Below are positions 15,818 to 24,671 of a stretch of 64,000 nucleotides of DNA, one piece after another (the first letter of the stretch is position 1; every line of letters begins with the position of its first letter). Both the position numbers and the translations under genes were made by a program. The stretch spans positions 1,260,219 to 1,324,218 of the forward strand of contig NZ_CP015520.1 of NCBI RefSeq assembly GCF_001647085.1, read 5' to 3'. A model generated the notes under the pieces. It was not told the origin of the DNA and ran no database searches. It worked only from the letters and a program-made list of their open reading frames with translations. The stretch is from Thermococcus piezophilus. GTDB taxonomy: Archaea; Methanobacteriota_B; Thermococci; Thermococcales; Thermococcaceae.

Positions 15818-17791
15818 ATGATGGAAATTTCAATCGCGCTCTACTCACTCTCAGCGATTTCCGGTCTGATAAAGGATTTTAGGCGGAGCATTAAGATTTC
15901 AAGCGTCCTCTCAGCCATAGCATCCCTATCCCTTCTGGGCGTAACTGTTCATGCCCTGTCCAGGGGGCTTCCCGTTCGGGAGAGCTTTTTGGGCATTCCC
16001 CTAATCATAGACAGCCTCTCCCTCCCGTTCCTGTTCATCATAGCCCTACTCAGCCTCGTGGTTTCAGTGTACTCCATTTCATACATGGAAGTTCACAGAA
16101 CTACCGGAAGACCGCTGGCATATGCACTCCTATACAGCACGTTTGTGATATCAATGATTTTCGTGGCTCTGACGTCAAACCTGCTATGGTTCGTCTTCTT
16201 CTGGGAGCTGATGACTCTAACGTCCTTCGTCTTTGTGAGCTGGAGGCAGCAGGACGCTGGAATTAAATACCTCATCACGATGCAGGTGTTTAACACGGTG
16301 CCCCTCTTCGTGGCCCTCGGCATAATCTACTCCGCCACCGGGAGCTTCAGCGTTGATTACGCCACGCTTAAGACATCTTCCCTTTCTCCGACCCAGATCA
16401 AGCTGCTCTACGCGATGTTCCTTGTAACATTTCTTGCAAAATCTGGGAGTGTTCCATTCCAGTTCTGGGTGCCCGATGCGTATCAATCTGCCCCCAGCAA
16501 TATAGCCTCGCTGATGGCCGGTGCGATGGAGAAGATGGCGATTTACGGTCTGATAAGGCTCCTCTGCAACGTCCTACCATGCAGTGAAGGCATTGGTTAC
16601 GTTCTCGTTATCGTTGGTATACTTACCATGACCTTCGGAACCATCTATGCCCTCAGAGAAACCCACGCGAAGAGGCTCCTCGCTTACTCAAGCGTTGGAC
16701 AAATGGGCTACATCTGGTTCGCGGTAGGCATGGGCATGGTCTTCTTAGCAAAGGGCATGGAGAGCCTGGCTTACCTGGCCTTCCTCGCCGGAGTCTTCCA
16801 CTCCTTCAATCACGCACTCTTCAAGGGACTACTCTTTCTCATCTCGGGCAACTTCGAGTACTCCGCCGGAACGGCTGACCTCAACGAGCTTGGTGGCTTG
16901 AGGAGGGCAATGCCGTACTCGTCGCTCTTCACCGCCATAGGTGCGCTCTCCCTCGCTGGAGTGCCCCTCTTCAGTGGCTTCCTCTCGAAGTGGATGATTT
17001 ACCAGGCTGGCTACTACTCTGGAATCGGCCTCTTCGTCTTTGGCTCCGTAATGGCGGTGTTTATGAGTGCCGTAACCTTGGCGTACTCGCTCAAGCTCTA
17101 CACCTCTGCCTTCGGAGGCGAACCGAACGAGAGAACTGAGAACGCCAGGGAAGTCCCGTCGGGCATGCTCCTCGGTGAGGGAATTATTGCCTTAACTTCA
17201 CTTGCCGTTGGAATACTTCCGGCTATCGCTTACCCGATATTAACGATTTCATTGAATGGCAGCGACGTCACCGTTACAATGGGTTCTATATCCACTGACT
17301 TTGAGTACTTCTCGCCAATAGCCCTGCTCCTTGCGGTTTCATTTATTGCGGTTGCTTCGTACTTCGTCTTCAGGCCAAAGACGACCAACGTCAAACCATG
17401 GAACGCTGGAGCGCTTTTCCTGCCGGAAGAGAGGTATGGAGCGAAGGCCAGGGACTATTACAAACCGTATTTCACTGAGATGAGCGGTATCTACACCCTT
17501 GGAAGCGCCGCTGGCAAGGTTGGAAGGGCCCTCCTCTCTGCCCTGATGTCCATCTACCTCGTTCTCGCCAGGGGCCTCGTCTACACCGGCAGGGAGAAGA
17601 AGCGCTCCTTCACCCTTGACGAGCTTCGACAGAGTACCGTCAGGTACCTGGACGAGGCATTCTTCGCGCCGATGATGGATCTACTCAAAAACATCGCCGT
17701 GCTGGCAGCGGGCATCTCGGTGTCCATGGACGAGCTCTTCCTGGCTTCAATGCTGACCACGGTGATAATACTCGCACTCCTTGTGTTGTGA
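15818..17791 (+). CDS. Membrane hydrogenase antiporter-like subunit, long form (NuoL/HyfB family)
   Basis: 657 residues. The NuoL/MrpA-type core shows FLAKSGSVPFQFWVPDAY and PSNIASLMAGAMEKMAIY, with many membrane helices. The last about 150 residues form a soluble segment plus a final helix, as in HycC/HyfB. It lies between the shorter antiporter-like gene and the HycD-like gene, fitting a HycC equivalent in the formate hydrogenlyase membrane arm. ATG 15818 and ATG 15821 are adjacent and cannot be told apart. The C terminus overlaps the spacer of the next gene. Confidence 0.85.
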   Translation: MMEISIALYSLSAISGLIKDFRRSIKISSVLSAIASLSLLGVTVHALSRGLPVRESFLGIPLIIDSLSLPFLFIIALLSLVVSVYSISYMEVHRTTGRPLAYALLYSTFVISMIFVALTSNLLWFVFFWELMTLTSFVFVSWRQQDAGIKYLITMQVFNTVPLFVALGIIYSATGSFSVDYATLKTSSLSPTQIKLLYAMFLVTFLAKSGSVPFQFWVPDAYQSAPSNIASLMAGAMEKMAIYGLIRLLCNVLPCSEGIGYVLVIVGILTMTFGTIYALRETHAKRLLAYSSVGQMGYIWFAVGMGMVFLAKGMESLAYLAFLAGVFHSFNHALFKGLLFLISGNFEYSAGTADLNELGGLRRAMPYSSLFTAIGALSLAGVPLFSGFLSKWMIYQAGYYSGIGLFVFGSVMAVFMSAVTLAYSLKLYTSAFGGEPNERTENAREVPSGMLLGEGIIALTSLAVGILPAIAYPILTISLNGSDVTVTMGSISTDFEYFSPIALLLAVSFIAVASYFVFRPKTTNVKPWNAGALFLPEERYGAKARDYYKPYFTEMSGIYTLGSAAGKVGRALLSALMSIYLVLARGLVYTGREKKRSFTLDELRQSTVRYLDEAFFAPMMDLLKNIAVLAAGISVSMDELFLASMLTTVIILALLVL

Positions 17792-17801
17792 GGTGATGGT
17801 G

Positions 17802-18704
17802 ATGGACTACGTAAGCATTATCGCTGCTCCGATCGTCCTCTTCCTCCTTCCACCGTTCCTTGATGGAATAGGGAGAAGGATAAAGGCAAGGATTCAGTAC
17901 AGGAGAGGACCGCCTATAATGCAGACGTTCTACGACCTCGAAAAGCTTCTCAAGCTGCCGTCAGTGCTTCCAACTGAGAGCATAATTTTCAGACTGGCAC
18001 CGTACATAGCCCTGGCATCTGCCATTGCCGGCGGCCTAATGCTTCCCTTCGGAAGCGAGTCGGTGTTGGCTTTTGGAAAGAGCCTCATAGTGTTCTTCTA
18101 CGTCATGGCGATGGTCAGCGTAGTGATGATACTCGCCGCTTTCTCCGTCCAGAACGCGTTCTCTCACATAGGCGGACACAGAGAGGTCATGCTGATACTC
18201 TCGATTGAGCCAGTGCTGGCTGTCGTCTTCGGTGTCCTGGCATTCAAGCTTGGAACGCTCAACGTCGCTGAGATGCCCTTCAGCGCTAACCTCTCGCTTT
18301 CCGTTGCCCTCGCTTACATCCTGCTGGCTTATGCGGTCTACGTTGAGAGCGGATTCGTTCCATTTGACATAGCTGAGGCGGAAACCGAAGTAATCGGGGG
18401 TCCCCTTACAGAGTACAGCGGAAGGCTCCTCGGAATCTTCAAGTACGCCCTGCTGATTAAAAGGATTGTCCTGCTCTGGTTGCTGGCGTCCATGATTGTG
18501 ATTCCCGCCATGAGGTCTCTCGGTATAACAAGCTCAATGGCACTGCTCGTCGCCCAGCTGGTCGCTACGTTTCTGCTTTATTCGCTTGCCGTGGCCGTTG
18601 AGGCTGCAAACGCCCGCCTGAGGATCGACCAGGCGGTTTCCCTTAACAAGAAGGTCTTCCTGATGTCCCTTGCTGTCCTGATAATAGCGCTGGTGGGGTG
18701 GTGA
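17802..18704 (+). CDS. Membrane hydrogenase subunit, NuoH/HycD family
   Basis: About 300 residues, roughly eight membrane helices. The cytosolic loop RIKARIQYRRGPPIMQTFYD and the acidic stretch VPFDIAEAETEVIGGPLTEYSG are the NuoH/HycD signatures that contact the hydrogenase module. ATG 17802 has GAGGTG just upstream; the reading frame opens earlier with TTG inside the previous gene. The subunit anchors the peripheral arm and likely links electron flow to ion movement. Confidence 0.9.
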   Translation: MDYVSIIAAPIVLFLLPPFLDGIGRRIKARIQYRRGPPIMQTFYDLEKLLKLPSVLPTESIIFRLAPYIALASAIAGGLMLPFGSESVLAFGKSLIVFFYVMAMVSVVMILAAFSVQNAFSHIGGHREVMLILSIEPVLAVVFGVLAFKLGTLNVAEMPFSANLSLSVALAYILLAYAVYVESGFVPFDIAEAETEVIGGPLTEYSGRLLGIFKYALLIKRIVLLWLLASMIVIPAMRSLGITSSMALLVAQLVATFLLYSLAVAVEAANARLRIDQAVSLNKKVFLMSLAVLIIALVGW

Positions 18705-18707
18705 GAT

Positions 18708-20459
18708 ATGGAGTGCAGCGTGTGTGCGGGTGGATGCAGATCGGCTGAAGTTGAGGACGTCCTTGAGGATGGTCATCTAAAGGAATTCGTGGAGAAGTTT
18801 AGGAGATCGATTTTCGAGTGCAAGAAGCTGACGAGGAACCAGTACCTGTTCATCGTTGATAAAGATACACTTCCGGAGATGGTGCTCCACTGGCACAACC
18901 ATCCCGAGCTGAAAGAAACTCACTATTCAACGAGCATCGGGACGGATGAGAGGAACATCGCCGGAAAGTTCGCCTACGCTCCGGTGATAAACGTCACCGT
19001 TGAGCCTGGAAACGGGGAGAGGAACTACTGGGTTATTCTGAAGGCCTACCTCGACGAGGACAACCCAGAGTTTCCATCAATAGCCGCAAAGCTTCCCGCG
19101 GCTTTGTGGGCGGAGAGGGAAGTCTACGACCTGCTCGGCTTCAACCCCAAAGGCCATCCGGATTTGAGAAGGCTCATACTCCCGGAGGATTGGCCCGAGG
19201 GTGTTTACCCGCTTAGGAAGGACCATGACTACAAGGCCTCGCCGATGGATACGCCAAAGTGTTACTACAAGCCCGGGCCGCCCGACACAATGACGGTTCC
19301 AATCGGCCCGTACCACCTGGCGCTCGACGAGCCGGCCCACTTCAGGATATTCGTCAAGGGAGAAACGGTGGTTGACGTTGACTACCGCGGCTTCTACTCC
19401 CACAGGGGAATTGAGAAGATAGGTGAGGGAAGACTGACCTACAACCAGGTGCTCTTCATAGCCGAGAGGGTATGTGGAATCTGTGGCTTCCAGCACTCGA
19501 CGAGCTACGCCCAGGCGGTTGAAAACATAGCCGGCATTGAAATTCCCGAGAGGGCCATGTACATAAGGGCGGTAATGCTTGAGCTTGAGAGGATTCACTC
19601 CCACATGCTCTGGGCCGGTGTTGCGGCCCATTTGACGGGCTTTGACACGGGATTCATGCACGCTTGGCGCGTCAGAGAGCCCGTCATGTGGCTCGCTGAG
19701 AGGCTCACCGGCAACAGGAAGACCTACGGACTCAACATCGTCGGAGGGGTTAGGAGGGACTTCCTCGACTACCGCAAGGAGATGATAATGGAGAAGATCA
19801 AGGAGCTCAGGAGGCAGGTCGAGGAGTTCATCGAAATAGCGACCGGTACGGCAACCTTCGTCAAGAGGGCCGAGGGGGTTGGAATTCTGCCGTACAAAGT
19901 GGCCAAGGCTTATTCGGTCCTCGGTCCGAACGGTAGGGCCAGCGGGAGGAACATTGACATTAGAAGGGATCAGCCGTTCGCAGCATACAAGGATTTGGAC
20001 TTTAAGGTTCCAGTCTACAAGGAGGGCGACGTCTTGGCAAGGTTCCTCATCAGGATGGACGAGGTTCTTGAGAGCATCTGGCTCATCGAGCAGGCCATTG
20101 ATCAGATGCCAGGAGGAGACGTCTTCATGCCGATAGGGGAGCTCCCGGAGTATGAAGAGGCCCTTGGCTACAGTGAAGCTCCAAGGGGTGAAGTCATCCA
20201 CTACGTCATGACTGACAAGAAGAACAAGGTCTACCGCTGGAAGATCAGGGCGCCGACTTACAACAACCTTCCAGCTGTTCCGGAGATGCTCAAGGGTTAT
20301 AGCGTTGCCGATGCCCCGCTCATCATAGCGAGCATAGATCCGTGCTACTCCTGTACGGAGAGGGTCCAGATAGTGGACGTTGAGACCGGAAAGGCCCAGA
20401 CTCTGAACGAGCAGCAGTTCAACATGCTCTCGATAGAGAAGGGCAAGGGGGTGGCCTGA
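18708..20459 (+). CDS. [NiFe]-hydrogenase large subunit, group 4 (NuoC-NuoD fusion, HycE-like)
   Basis: 583 residues. Residues about 1-170 are the NuoC-like domain and the rest is the catalytic NuoD-like domain. Nickel ligands lie in ERVCGICGFQHST (L1) and DPCYSCTERV (L2). HycE is cut by HycI after the Arg of DPCxxCxxR; the same site here would remove about 31 residues, and a HycI-like protease is encoded at 27501-27977. An unusual N-terminal motif CSVCAGGC (C3, C6, C10) may bind metal. The protein reduces protons with electrons from formate. Its stop overlaps the next start by one base. Confidence 0.93.
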   Translation: MECSVCAGGCRSAEVEDVLEDGHLKEFVEKFRRSIFECKKLTRNQYLFIVDKDTLPEMVLHWHNHPELKETHYSTSIGTDERNIAGKFAYAPVINVTVEPGNGERNYWVILKAYLDEDNPEFPSIAAKLPAALWAEREVYDLLGFNPKGHPDLRRLILPEDWPEGVYPLRKDHDYKASPMDTPKCYYKPGPPDTMTVPIGPYHLALDEPAHFRIFVKGETVVDVDYRGFYSHRGIEKIGEGRLTYNQVLFIAERVCGICGFQHSTSYAQAVENIAGIEIPERAMYIRAVMLELERIHSHMLWAGVAAHLTGFDTGFMHAWRVREPVMWLAERLTGNRKTYGLNIVGGVRRDFLDYRKEMIMEKIKELRRQVEEFIEIATGTATFVKRAEGVGILPYKVAKAYSVLGPNGRASGRNIDIRRDQPFAAYKDLDFKVPVYKEGDVLARFLIRMDEVLESIWLIEQAIDQMPGGDVFMPIGELPEYEEALGYSEAPRGEVIHYVMTDKKNKVYRWKIRAPTYNNLPAVPEMLKGYSVADAPLIIASIDPCYSCTERVQIVDVETGKAQTLNEQQFNMLSIEKGKGVA

Positions 20460-21076
20460 TGGCCCAGGCGATTTCATTCACCGACAGGCTCAAGTTCTGG
20501 AAGCGACCAGAGGAGGACGTTAAGAAGGCTCCTGTTACGACATCTTATCCTTTCGTTGACATTGAAAAGCCACCGGAGTACAGGGGTATACCTCACATAG
20601 ATCCCCATCTCTGCATTGGCTGTGGTGCCTGTGTTAGGGCCTGTCCACCGGATGCCCTAACGATAGAGTGGGACTTTGAGAACGGGAGGAAGAGGATAGT
20701 CTTCAACGCCGCGCGCTGTATAAGGTGCCACCGCTGCGTCGAGGTCTGTCCAACCGGTGCGATGCAGGGCACGACGAGGTTTGAAATAGCGACGCCGAAC
20801 AAGGAGGACCTCATCGAGGTCGTTGACCACAAACTCTACAGGTGCCCGCGCTGCGGAAAATACGAGGAGTTCACGGAAAGACAGGTTCAGAAGATGTTTC
20901 AGATTCTGCCGAAGGAAGTCATTGACCAGCACGGCATAGCCGAGAGGGCTTTTCTCTGCAGGGAGTGCAGGATGGAGGAGAGCGCCAAGACCTTGGCGGT
21001 TCAAGGGCCCTACGCTGACAGCCTTCTCCTTTCCCTCTATCCGAGAGGCTCAAAGGTGATGGGTGAGAGGAGATGA
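20459..21076 (+). CDS. Hydrogenase ferredoxin-like subunit (NuoI/HycF family)
   Basis: 205 residues. Two [4Fe-4S] clusters are indicated by CIGCGACVRACP and CIRCHRCVEVCP. Beyond the standard domain, CPRCGKYEEF and CRECRM form a probable zinc or rubredoxin-like site in the C-terminal third. The subunit carries electrons from FdhB to the small subunit. Start and stop overlap both neighbours (1 and 4 bases), showing tight coupling. Confidence 0.9.
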   Translation: MAQAISFTDRLKFWKRPEEDVKKAPVTTSYPFVDIEKPPEYRGIPHIDPHLCIGCGACVRACPPDALTIEWDFENGRKRIVFNAARCIRCHRCVEVCPTGAMQGTTRFEIATPNKEDLIEVVDHKLYRCPRCGKYEEFTERQVQKMFQILPKEVIDQHGIAERAFLCRECRMEESAKTLAVQGPYADSLLLSLYPRGSKVMGERR

Positions 21077-21873
21077 GCGGGTTGAAGTCTGTTTGGGTAT
21101 TCCACGTTGACAGCGGAAGCTGCAACGGCTGCGACATAGAGATACTTGACGTGCTCACGCCATACTATGATGTGGAGAGGCTCGGAATAAAGCTCGTGCC
21201 GAGTCCAAGACATGCCGATGCCCTCCTCGTTTCAGGCCCACTCACGAGGCAGACTTACTACGCTGTCAAAGCCGCCTACGAGGCGATGCCGCCAAAACCG
21301 AGGATAGTTGTGGCCGTAGGTACCTGCGCGTCCAGCGGGGGTATATTCTACAATGGCTATCCAATCTATAACCCGAACCCGGAGAGAGGAAGCGACAGGC
21401 TCAGGACGGGCGGAATAGAGGTTCTCCTGGCAGAATACGGGAAAAAGCCAGACATATACATTCCGGGATGCCCGCCGAGCCCGGAGGAGATACTCTATGG
21501 TTTAGCCCAGCTCCTCGGCCTGAAGGAGAAGAAGATGAAGGGCGAGTATTACTATGCAGACGAGATTGAGTTCGTCCTGCCCGACAGACCCATCGAGGAA
21601 AGGATTTACCTGACGCTCAGAGAATCCCTAAGGCGCGTCGTGGGGTACTTCGATAGGGAGAAGGTTCTCGAGGACTTCATGGCCCTCGTGGAAAAGGCCC
21701 AGGAGAGCGAGAACCCGAGGAAGAGGCTCCACGAGCTTGTTACTGGCTACTTCCTGAGGGAGAAGGACTCCCGTGTGAAGTTCGCGATAAGGTTCCTCGA
21801 AAACGAGTACTGGAGGTTGAAGGATGCCTATGAAAAGAGGCACCTGGCACTTGTTAAAGCTGGTTTACGTTAA
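21073..21873 (+). CDS. [NiFe]-hydrogenase small subunit (NuoB/HycG family)
   Basis: 266 residues. The proximal [4Fe-4S] ligands are in GSCNGCDIE, VGTCASSGGI and PGCPPSPEEI, as in NuoB/HycG proteins that hold a single cluster. The C-terminal about 90 residues (rich in Lys, Arg and Glu) extend beyond the core. It relays electrons to the nickel site in the large subunit. It overlaps the preceding gene by four bases. Confidence 0.92.
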   Translation: MSGLKSVWVFHVDSGSCNGCDIEILDVLTPYYDVERLGIKLVPSPRHADALLVSGPLTRQTYYAVKAAYEAMPPKPRIVVAVGTCASSGGIFYNGYPIYNPNPERGSDRLRTGGIEVLLAEYGKKPDIYIPGCPPSPEEILYGLAQLLGLKEKKMKGEYYYADEIEFVLPDRPIEERIYLTLRESLRRVVGYFDREKVLEDFMALVEKAQESENPRKRLHELVTGYFLREKDSRVKFAIRFLENEYWRLKDAYEKRHLALVKAGLR

Positions 21874-22129
21874 TCCACCTTACTTCTCAAAGGCGATGGC
21901 GCATTTCGCCGGCGACATGGCCGTGTTAGAGGAAATAGGAACGCTGAATGAGAAAACCGTCGAGATAATCAAGGAGAGCCTCGGGACAAAGGGAAACGAG
22001 ATAGACCTGTCTATAGGCGACCTTATACTGATACCAGTTGAAAGATTGCCCGAGAACGATAGGAATCTCCTCTTAAAGGTCGCCCAGGAGCTTGAAGCGG
22101 ACGCCAAGCTCAAGATAGTGAGGAGGTGA
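21824..22129 (+). CDS. Small soluble protein of the hydrogenase cluster, function unknown
   Basis: Up to 101 residues, no cysteines and no membrane segment. The annotated frame begins inside the small-subunit gene (50-base overlap). ATG 21824 and ATG 21830 are the only nearby in-frame ATGs; the next one would delete a quarter of the protein. The sequence reads as a compact alpha/beta domain. It sits exactly between the hydrogenase and antiporter gene sets, followed four bases later by mnhF, so it may be a complex-specific assembly or linker factor. I do not recognise a family. Confidence 0.6.
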   Translation: MPMKRGTWHLLKLVYVNPPYFSKAMAHFAGDMAVLEEIGTLNEKTVEIIKESLGTKGNEIDLSIGDLILIPVERLPENDRNLLLKVAQELEADAKLKIVRR

Positions 22130-22133
22130 GGGT

Positions 22134-22418
22134 ATGAGCCTTGAGTCCCAGTTCTTCCTGCTGATGAAGTTTGTGATACCGGTTTATCTGCTGGCTTTCA
22201 TTATCTATGCCGTCAGAGCCTTCAAAGGTCCCACAATAGTGGATATTATCCTTGCTGTTGACTGTCTCTCTTTCGATGTGGCAGCGTTCATGGCCATCCT
22301 TGCGGTTTACTTTAAGAGCGTTTACTTAGTGAGCGGGGCTATAATACTCGCTCTTTGGGCGTACCTGCTGGATATCTACGTTGCAAAGTACTTGGTGAGC
22401 AGGGAGGTGGGAGCATGA
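22134..22418 (+). CDS. mnhF: Na+/H+ antiporter subunit MnhF/MrpF
   Basis: 94 residues with three membrane helices. The motif RAFKGPTIVDIILAVDCLS near residue 25 is typical of MrpF (RxxxGPtxxDRvlalD). It opens the antiporter half of the cluster and overlaps mnhG by four bases. MrpF is a structural part of the Mrp complex in the cytoplasmic membrane. Confidence 0.87.
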   Translation: MSLESQFFLLMKFVIPVYLLAFIIYAVRAFKGPTIVDIILAVDCLSFDVAAFMAILAVYFKSVYLVSGAIILALWAYLLDIYVAKYLVSREVGA

Positions 22419-22765
22419 GCGTTCTGTTTTACATAGGAGCGCTCCTGATAGTCATTGGTGGCATCTGCGACTTATTTGGTGCCCTTGGACTCTTAAAATT
22501 CCCGAACTTTTACGTTAGGTTACATGCTGCTACGGTAGGAACTATTGGAGGAGCAGTAGTGCCGTTATTCGGCGTTGCCCTGCTTGCCCTCGGTGCGGAC
22601 TTCCTCCCCCACAGGTACGCCATCGCTGGTGCAAGCTTCATCACCGGCATAATAGTCCTCCTCGCAGCACCAGCGGGCGCTCACGCTTTGGCCTACGCTG
22701 CTCACAAGGCCAAGCTCGTGGAGTGGAAGCCAAAAGTCGACCACCTCAAGGAGGTGAGAGAGTGA
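22415..22765 (+). CDS. mnhG: Na+/H+ antiporter subunit MnhG/MrpG
   Basis: 116 residues from ATG 22415, preceded by GGAGGTGGG and overlapping the mnhF stop in an ATGA arrangement. Three membrane helices; the segment GLLKFPNFYVRLHAATV with GTIGG after it is the MrpG signature. A membrane component of the antiporter module. Confidence 0.87.
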   Translation: MSVLFYIGALLIVIGGICDLFGALGLLKFPNFYVRLHAATVGTIGGAVVPLFGVALLALGADFLPHRYAIAGASFITGIIVLLAAPAGAHALAYAAHKAKLVEWKPKVDHLKEVRE

Positions 22766-23016
22766 TTGAAATCCACCTGCTTATCCTCAGCCTTGCCCTC
22801 ATCCTGGGATTCATAGCCAGCTATCTGGCGGTGATGGAGAGAGATCTGCTTAAGGCAGTGGGCTTTTCCTCTGTCCAAGCAATAGCCTACGCCATAGCAT
22901 TCTACATCCTGATGGCGCCGGACATAGTTCTCGCCTACATAGCGATAGCCGTGGGAATATACTCTGCCCTGCTGATATTCGCCATCAGCAAGACCGAGAG
23001 GTACGAGGTGGTGTGA
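22762..23016 (+). CDS. MbhD/DUF4040-like antiporter subunit (MrpA C-terminal type)
   Basis: 84 residues from GTG 22762, which follows GGAGGTGA and overlaps the mnhG stop. Two to three membrane helices, corresponding to the DUF4040/MbhD part that in bacteria belongs to the long MrpA subunit. In archaeal Mbh-type complexes this part is a separate gene, as here. The earlier in-frame ATG at 22723 lies inside mnhG and is unlikely. Confidence 0.78.
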   Translation: MIEIHLLILSLALILGFIASYLAVMERDLLKAVGFSSVQAIAYAIAFYILMAPDIVLAYIAIAVGIYSALLIFAISKTERYEVV

Positions 23017-23790
23017 ATGAGGGGCAAGGGCCTCATCACGGCGGTTATAATCCTGACCTTCGCCGCGCTCATGACTTACGCTGTTGTCTCCCTCCAGGTC
23101 TTCAGCGAGGGTACCGGAGTCAGACCTCTCGGCGAATTCTACTTAGAAAACAGTTATTTCGGGGATTATTCTGCTAAGAGTCCTGAGGTTGTTACCTCAA
23201 TCCTCTGGGACTACCGTGGCATTGACACGCTCTTTGAGACTGCAGTGTTCTTCCTCGCAATAATTGGAAGCTTAACCATCTTCAGACTCACCAAAGAGCA
23301 GGAGAAAGAGGTCAAGAAGGTTGAAAGCGCTCCAACCGAGCTGACACCAATAGTGAAGGACGTTACTAAAGTTATCGTTGCGATGATTCTTGCCGTTTCG
23401 GCCTCGATTGCTCTACACGGTCACTTAACGCCTGGTGGTGGTTTCCAGGGTGGTTCGGCTTTGGCAGTTGCTCCATTGTTGATAATCGCAGCTTACTCCA
23501 AGTACGCCCTCGAAAAGAATGGCCTGGATAAAACGAGAGCATTAATCCTTCGTTCCATTGGTCTCCTGGGAATTGCTCTCGTAGCGTTAGTCCCCTTGCT
23601 CAGCGGTGGTTTCGTCATGCAGAACCAGCCGATATTCCCTGCTGAAATTGGAGGCCAACTTATCGGTGGTTCCCTAATCTACTACAACTTCTTCGAGTTC
23701 CTGGCCGTTGGCGCTGGATTCACGGCGGTATTCCTCCTCCTAAGCATCCCAGAAGAAAAATTCAAGAAAATCCTGGAGGTGAAGAAATGA
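23017..23790 (+). CDS. mnhB: MbhE-MnhB fusion antiporter subunit
   Basis: 257 residues. Residues about 1-100 (two helices and a loop containing DYRGIDTLFETAVFF) match the MbhE or MrpA-tail type. Residues about 115-250 are MnhB, with the signature HGHLTPGGGFQGGSAL. In Mbh-type clusters these parts are often separate genes (MbhE, MbhF); here they form one frame. It directly abuts the previous stop and overlaps mnhC by four bases. Confidence 0.85.
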   Translation: MRGKGLITAVIILTFAALMTYAVVSLQVFSEGTGVRPLGEFYLENSYFGDYSAKSPEVVTSILWDYRGIDTLFETAVFFLAIIGSLTIFRLTKEQEKEVKKVESAPTELTPIVKDVTKVIVAMILAVSASIALHGHLTPGGGFQGGSALAVAPLLIIAAYSKYALEKNGLDKTRALILRSIGLLGIALVALVPLLSGGFVMQNQPIFPAEIGGQLIGGSLIYYNFFEFLAVGAGFTAVFLLLSIPEEKFKKILEVKK

Positions 23791-24179
23791 GCACTTCAGA
23801 GTTCCTGTGGGCTTACCTCTGGGTCGTCTTACTGCTCACGCTGGCGGTATCGCTGTACGGCATAATCGCTAGGCCGAACATGCTGAAGAAAATTATATCC
23901 CTCACGATACTCGGCGATGCCGTCAACGTCATGGTCGTTCTCATAGGCTACCGCCTCACCTATCCAATCGCCCCGCCAATACTGCCATCGCTCTCAAAAG
24001 AAGCGTTGGAGGGGTTTGTGAGTTCTGCCGTTGACCCGCTTCCGCAGGCGCTCGTTATCACTGCGGTCGTCATAGGAATGGCGGTGAACATACTCCTCGC
24101 GGTGCTGGCGATACAGCTCTACCGTCTCTACGGCACGCTCGACGTGAGGGAGATAGCGAAGAGGGGTGGTGAGGAATGA
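23787..24179 (+). CDS. mnhC: Na+/H+ antiporter subunit MnhC/MrpC (NuoK-like)
   Basis: 130 residues, three membrane helices. The NuoK/MrpC fold is seen in GIIARPNMLKKIISLTILGD and DPLPQALVITAVVIGMAV, with the acidic residue expected in the third helix region. Overlaps of four bases on both sides mark it as part of a single operon. Confidence 0.87.
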   Translation: MSTSEFLWAYLWVVLLLTLAVSLYGIIARPNMLKKIISLTILGDAVNVMVVLIGYRLTYPIAPPILPSLSKEALEGFVSSAVDPLPQALVITAVVIGMAVNILLAVLAIQLYRLYGTLDVREIAKRGGEE

Positions 24180-24661
24180 GGGGGGTCATTCCAACGGCCC
24201 TGCTCGCGTTCATCACGTACATAATCTTCACTGGTTCAAGCAGTCCCTACGATCTGTTCACTGGAGCGGTTGTGGCAGTAGGAGTAGGATTGCTTATGGG
24301 TAAATACGTTGTTCAGAATGATGCCAAGGCCATAAATCCAGTGAGGTGGCTGTGGGGTGTCATTTACTTCCTCTGGTATATGCTCGTGGCAGAGACGAAG
24401 TCCCACATAGACGTCATGATTAGGACAACCACCGGCAACTACAACCCCGGAATAGTTAAGGTGCCTATTGGTGTCGAGACAAGCTACGCTAAGACCCTCG
24501 TGGCGAACTCGATAACCAACACGCCCGGAACGGTCGTGGTGGACATGGACGAGAAGTACCTCTACGTGAACTGGATTGACGTGACGACTCTGGACCCTGA
24601 GAAGGCTAAGGGAGAAATCTCGGCGGACTTTGAGAGGTTCGCGAAGAGAATATTCGAGTGA
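24176..24661 (+). CDS. mnhE: Na+/H+ antiporter subunit MnhE/MrpE
   Basis: 161 residues: two to three N-terminal membrane helices, then a cytosolic domain containing SYAKTLVANSITNTPGTVVV, the hallmark of MrpE. It completes the set of small subunits; order F-G-(MbhD)-(MbhE/B)-C-E-D follows archaeal hydrogenase-linked Mrp modules. Confidence 0.88.
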   Translation: MRGVIPTALLAFITYIIFTGSSSPYDLFTGAVVAVGVGLLMGKYVVQNDAKAINPVRWLWGVIYFLWYMLVAETKSHIDVMIRTTTGNYNPGIVKVPIGVETSYAKTLVANSITNTPGTVVVDMDEKYLYVNWIDVTTLDPEKAKGEISADFERFAKRIFE

Positions 24662-24671
24662 GGTGAGGGGC

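Noticed and set aside
19077-20477. 466-residue open frame antisense to the hydrogenase large subunit
   Set aside because: It is the shadow of a well-conserved gene; it has no family features and long antisense frames are expected in this GC-biased coding DNA.
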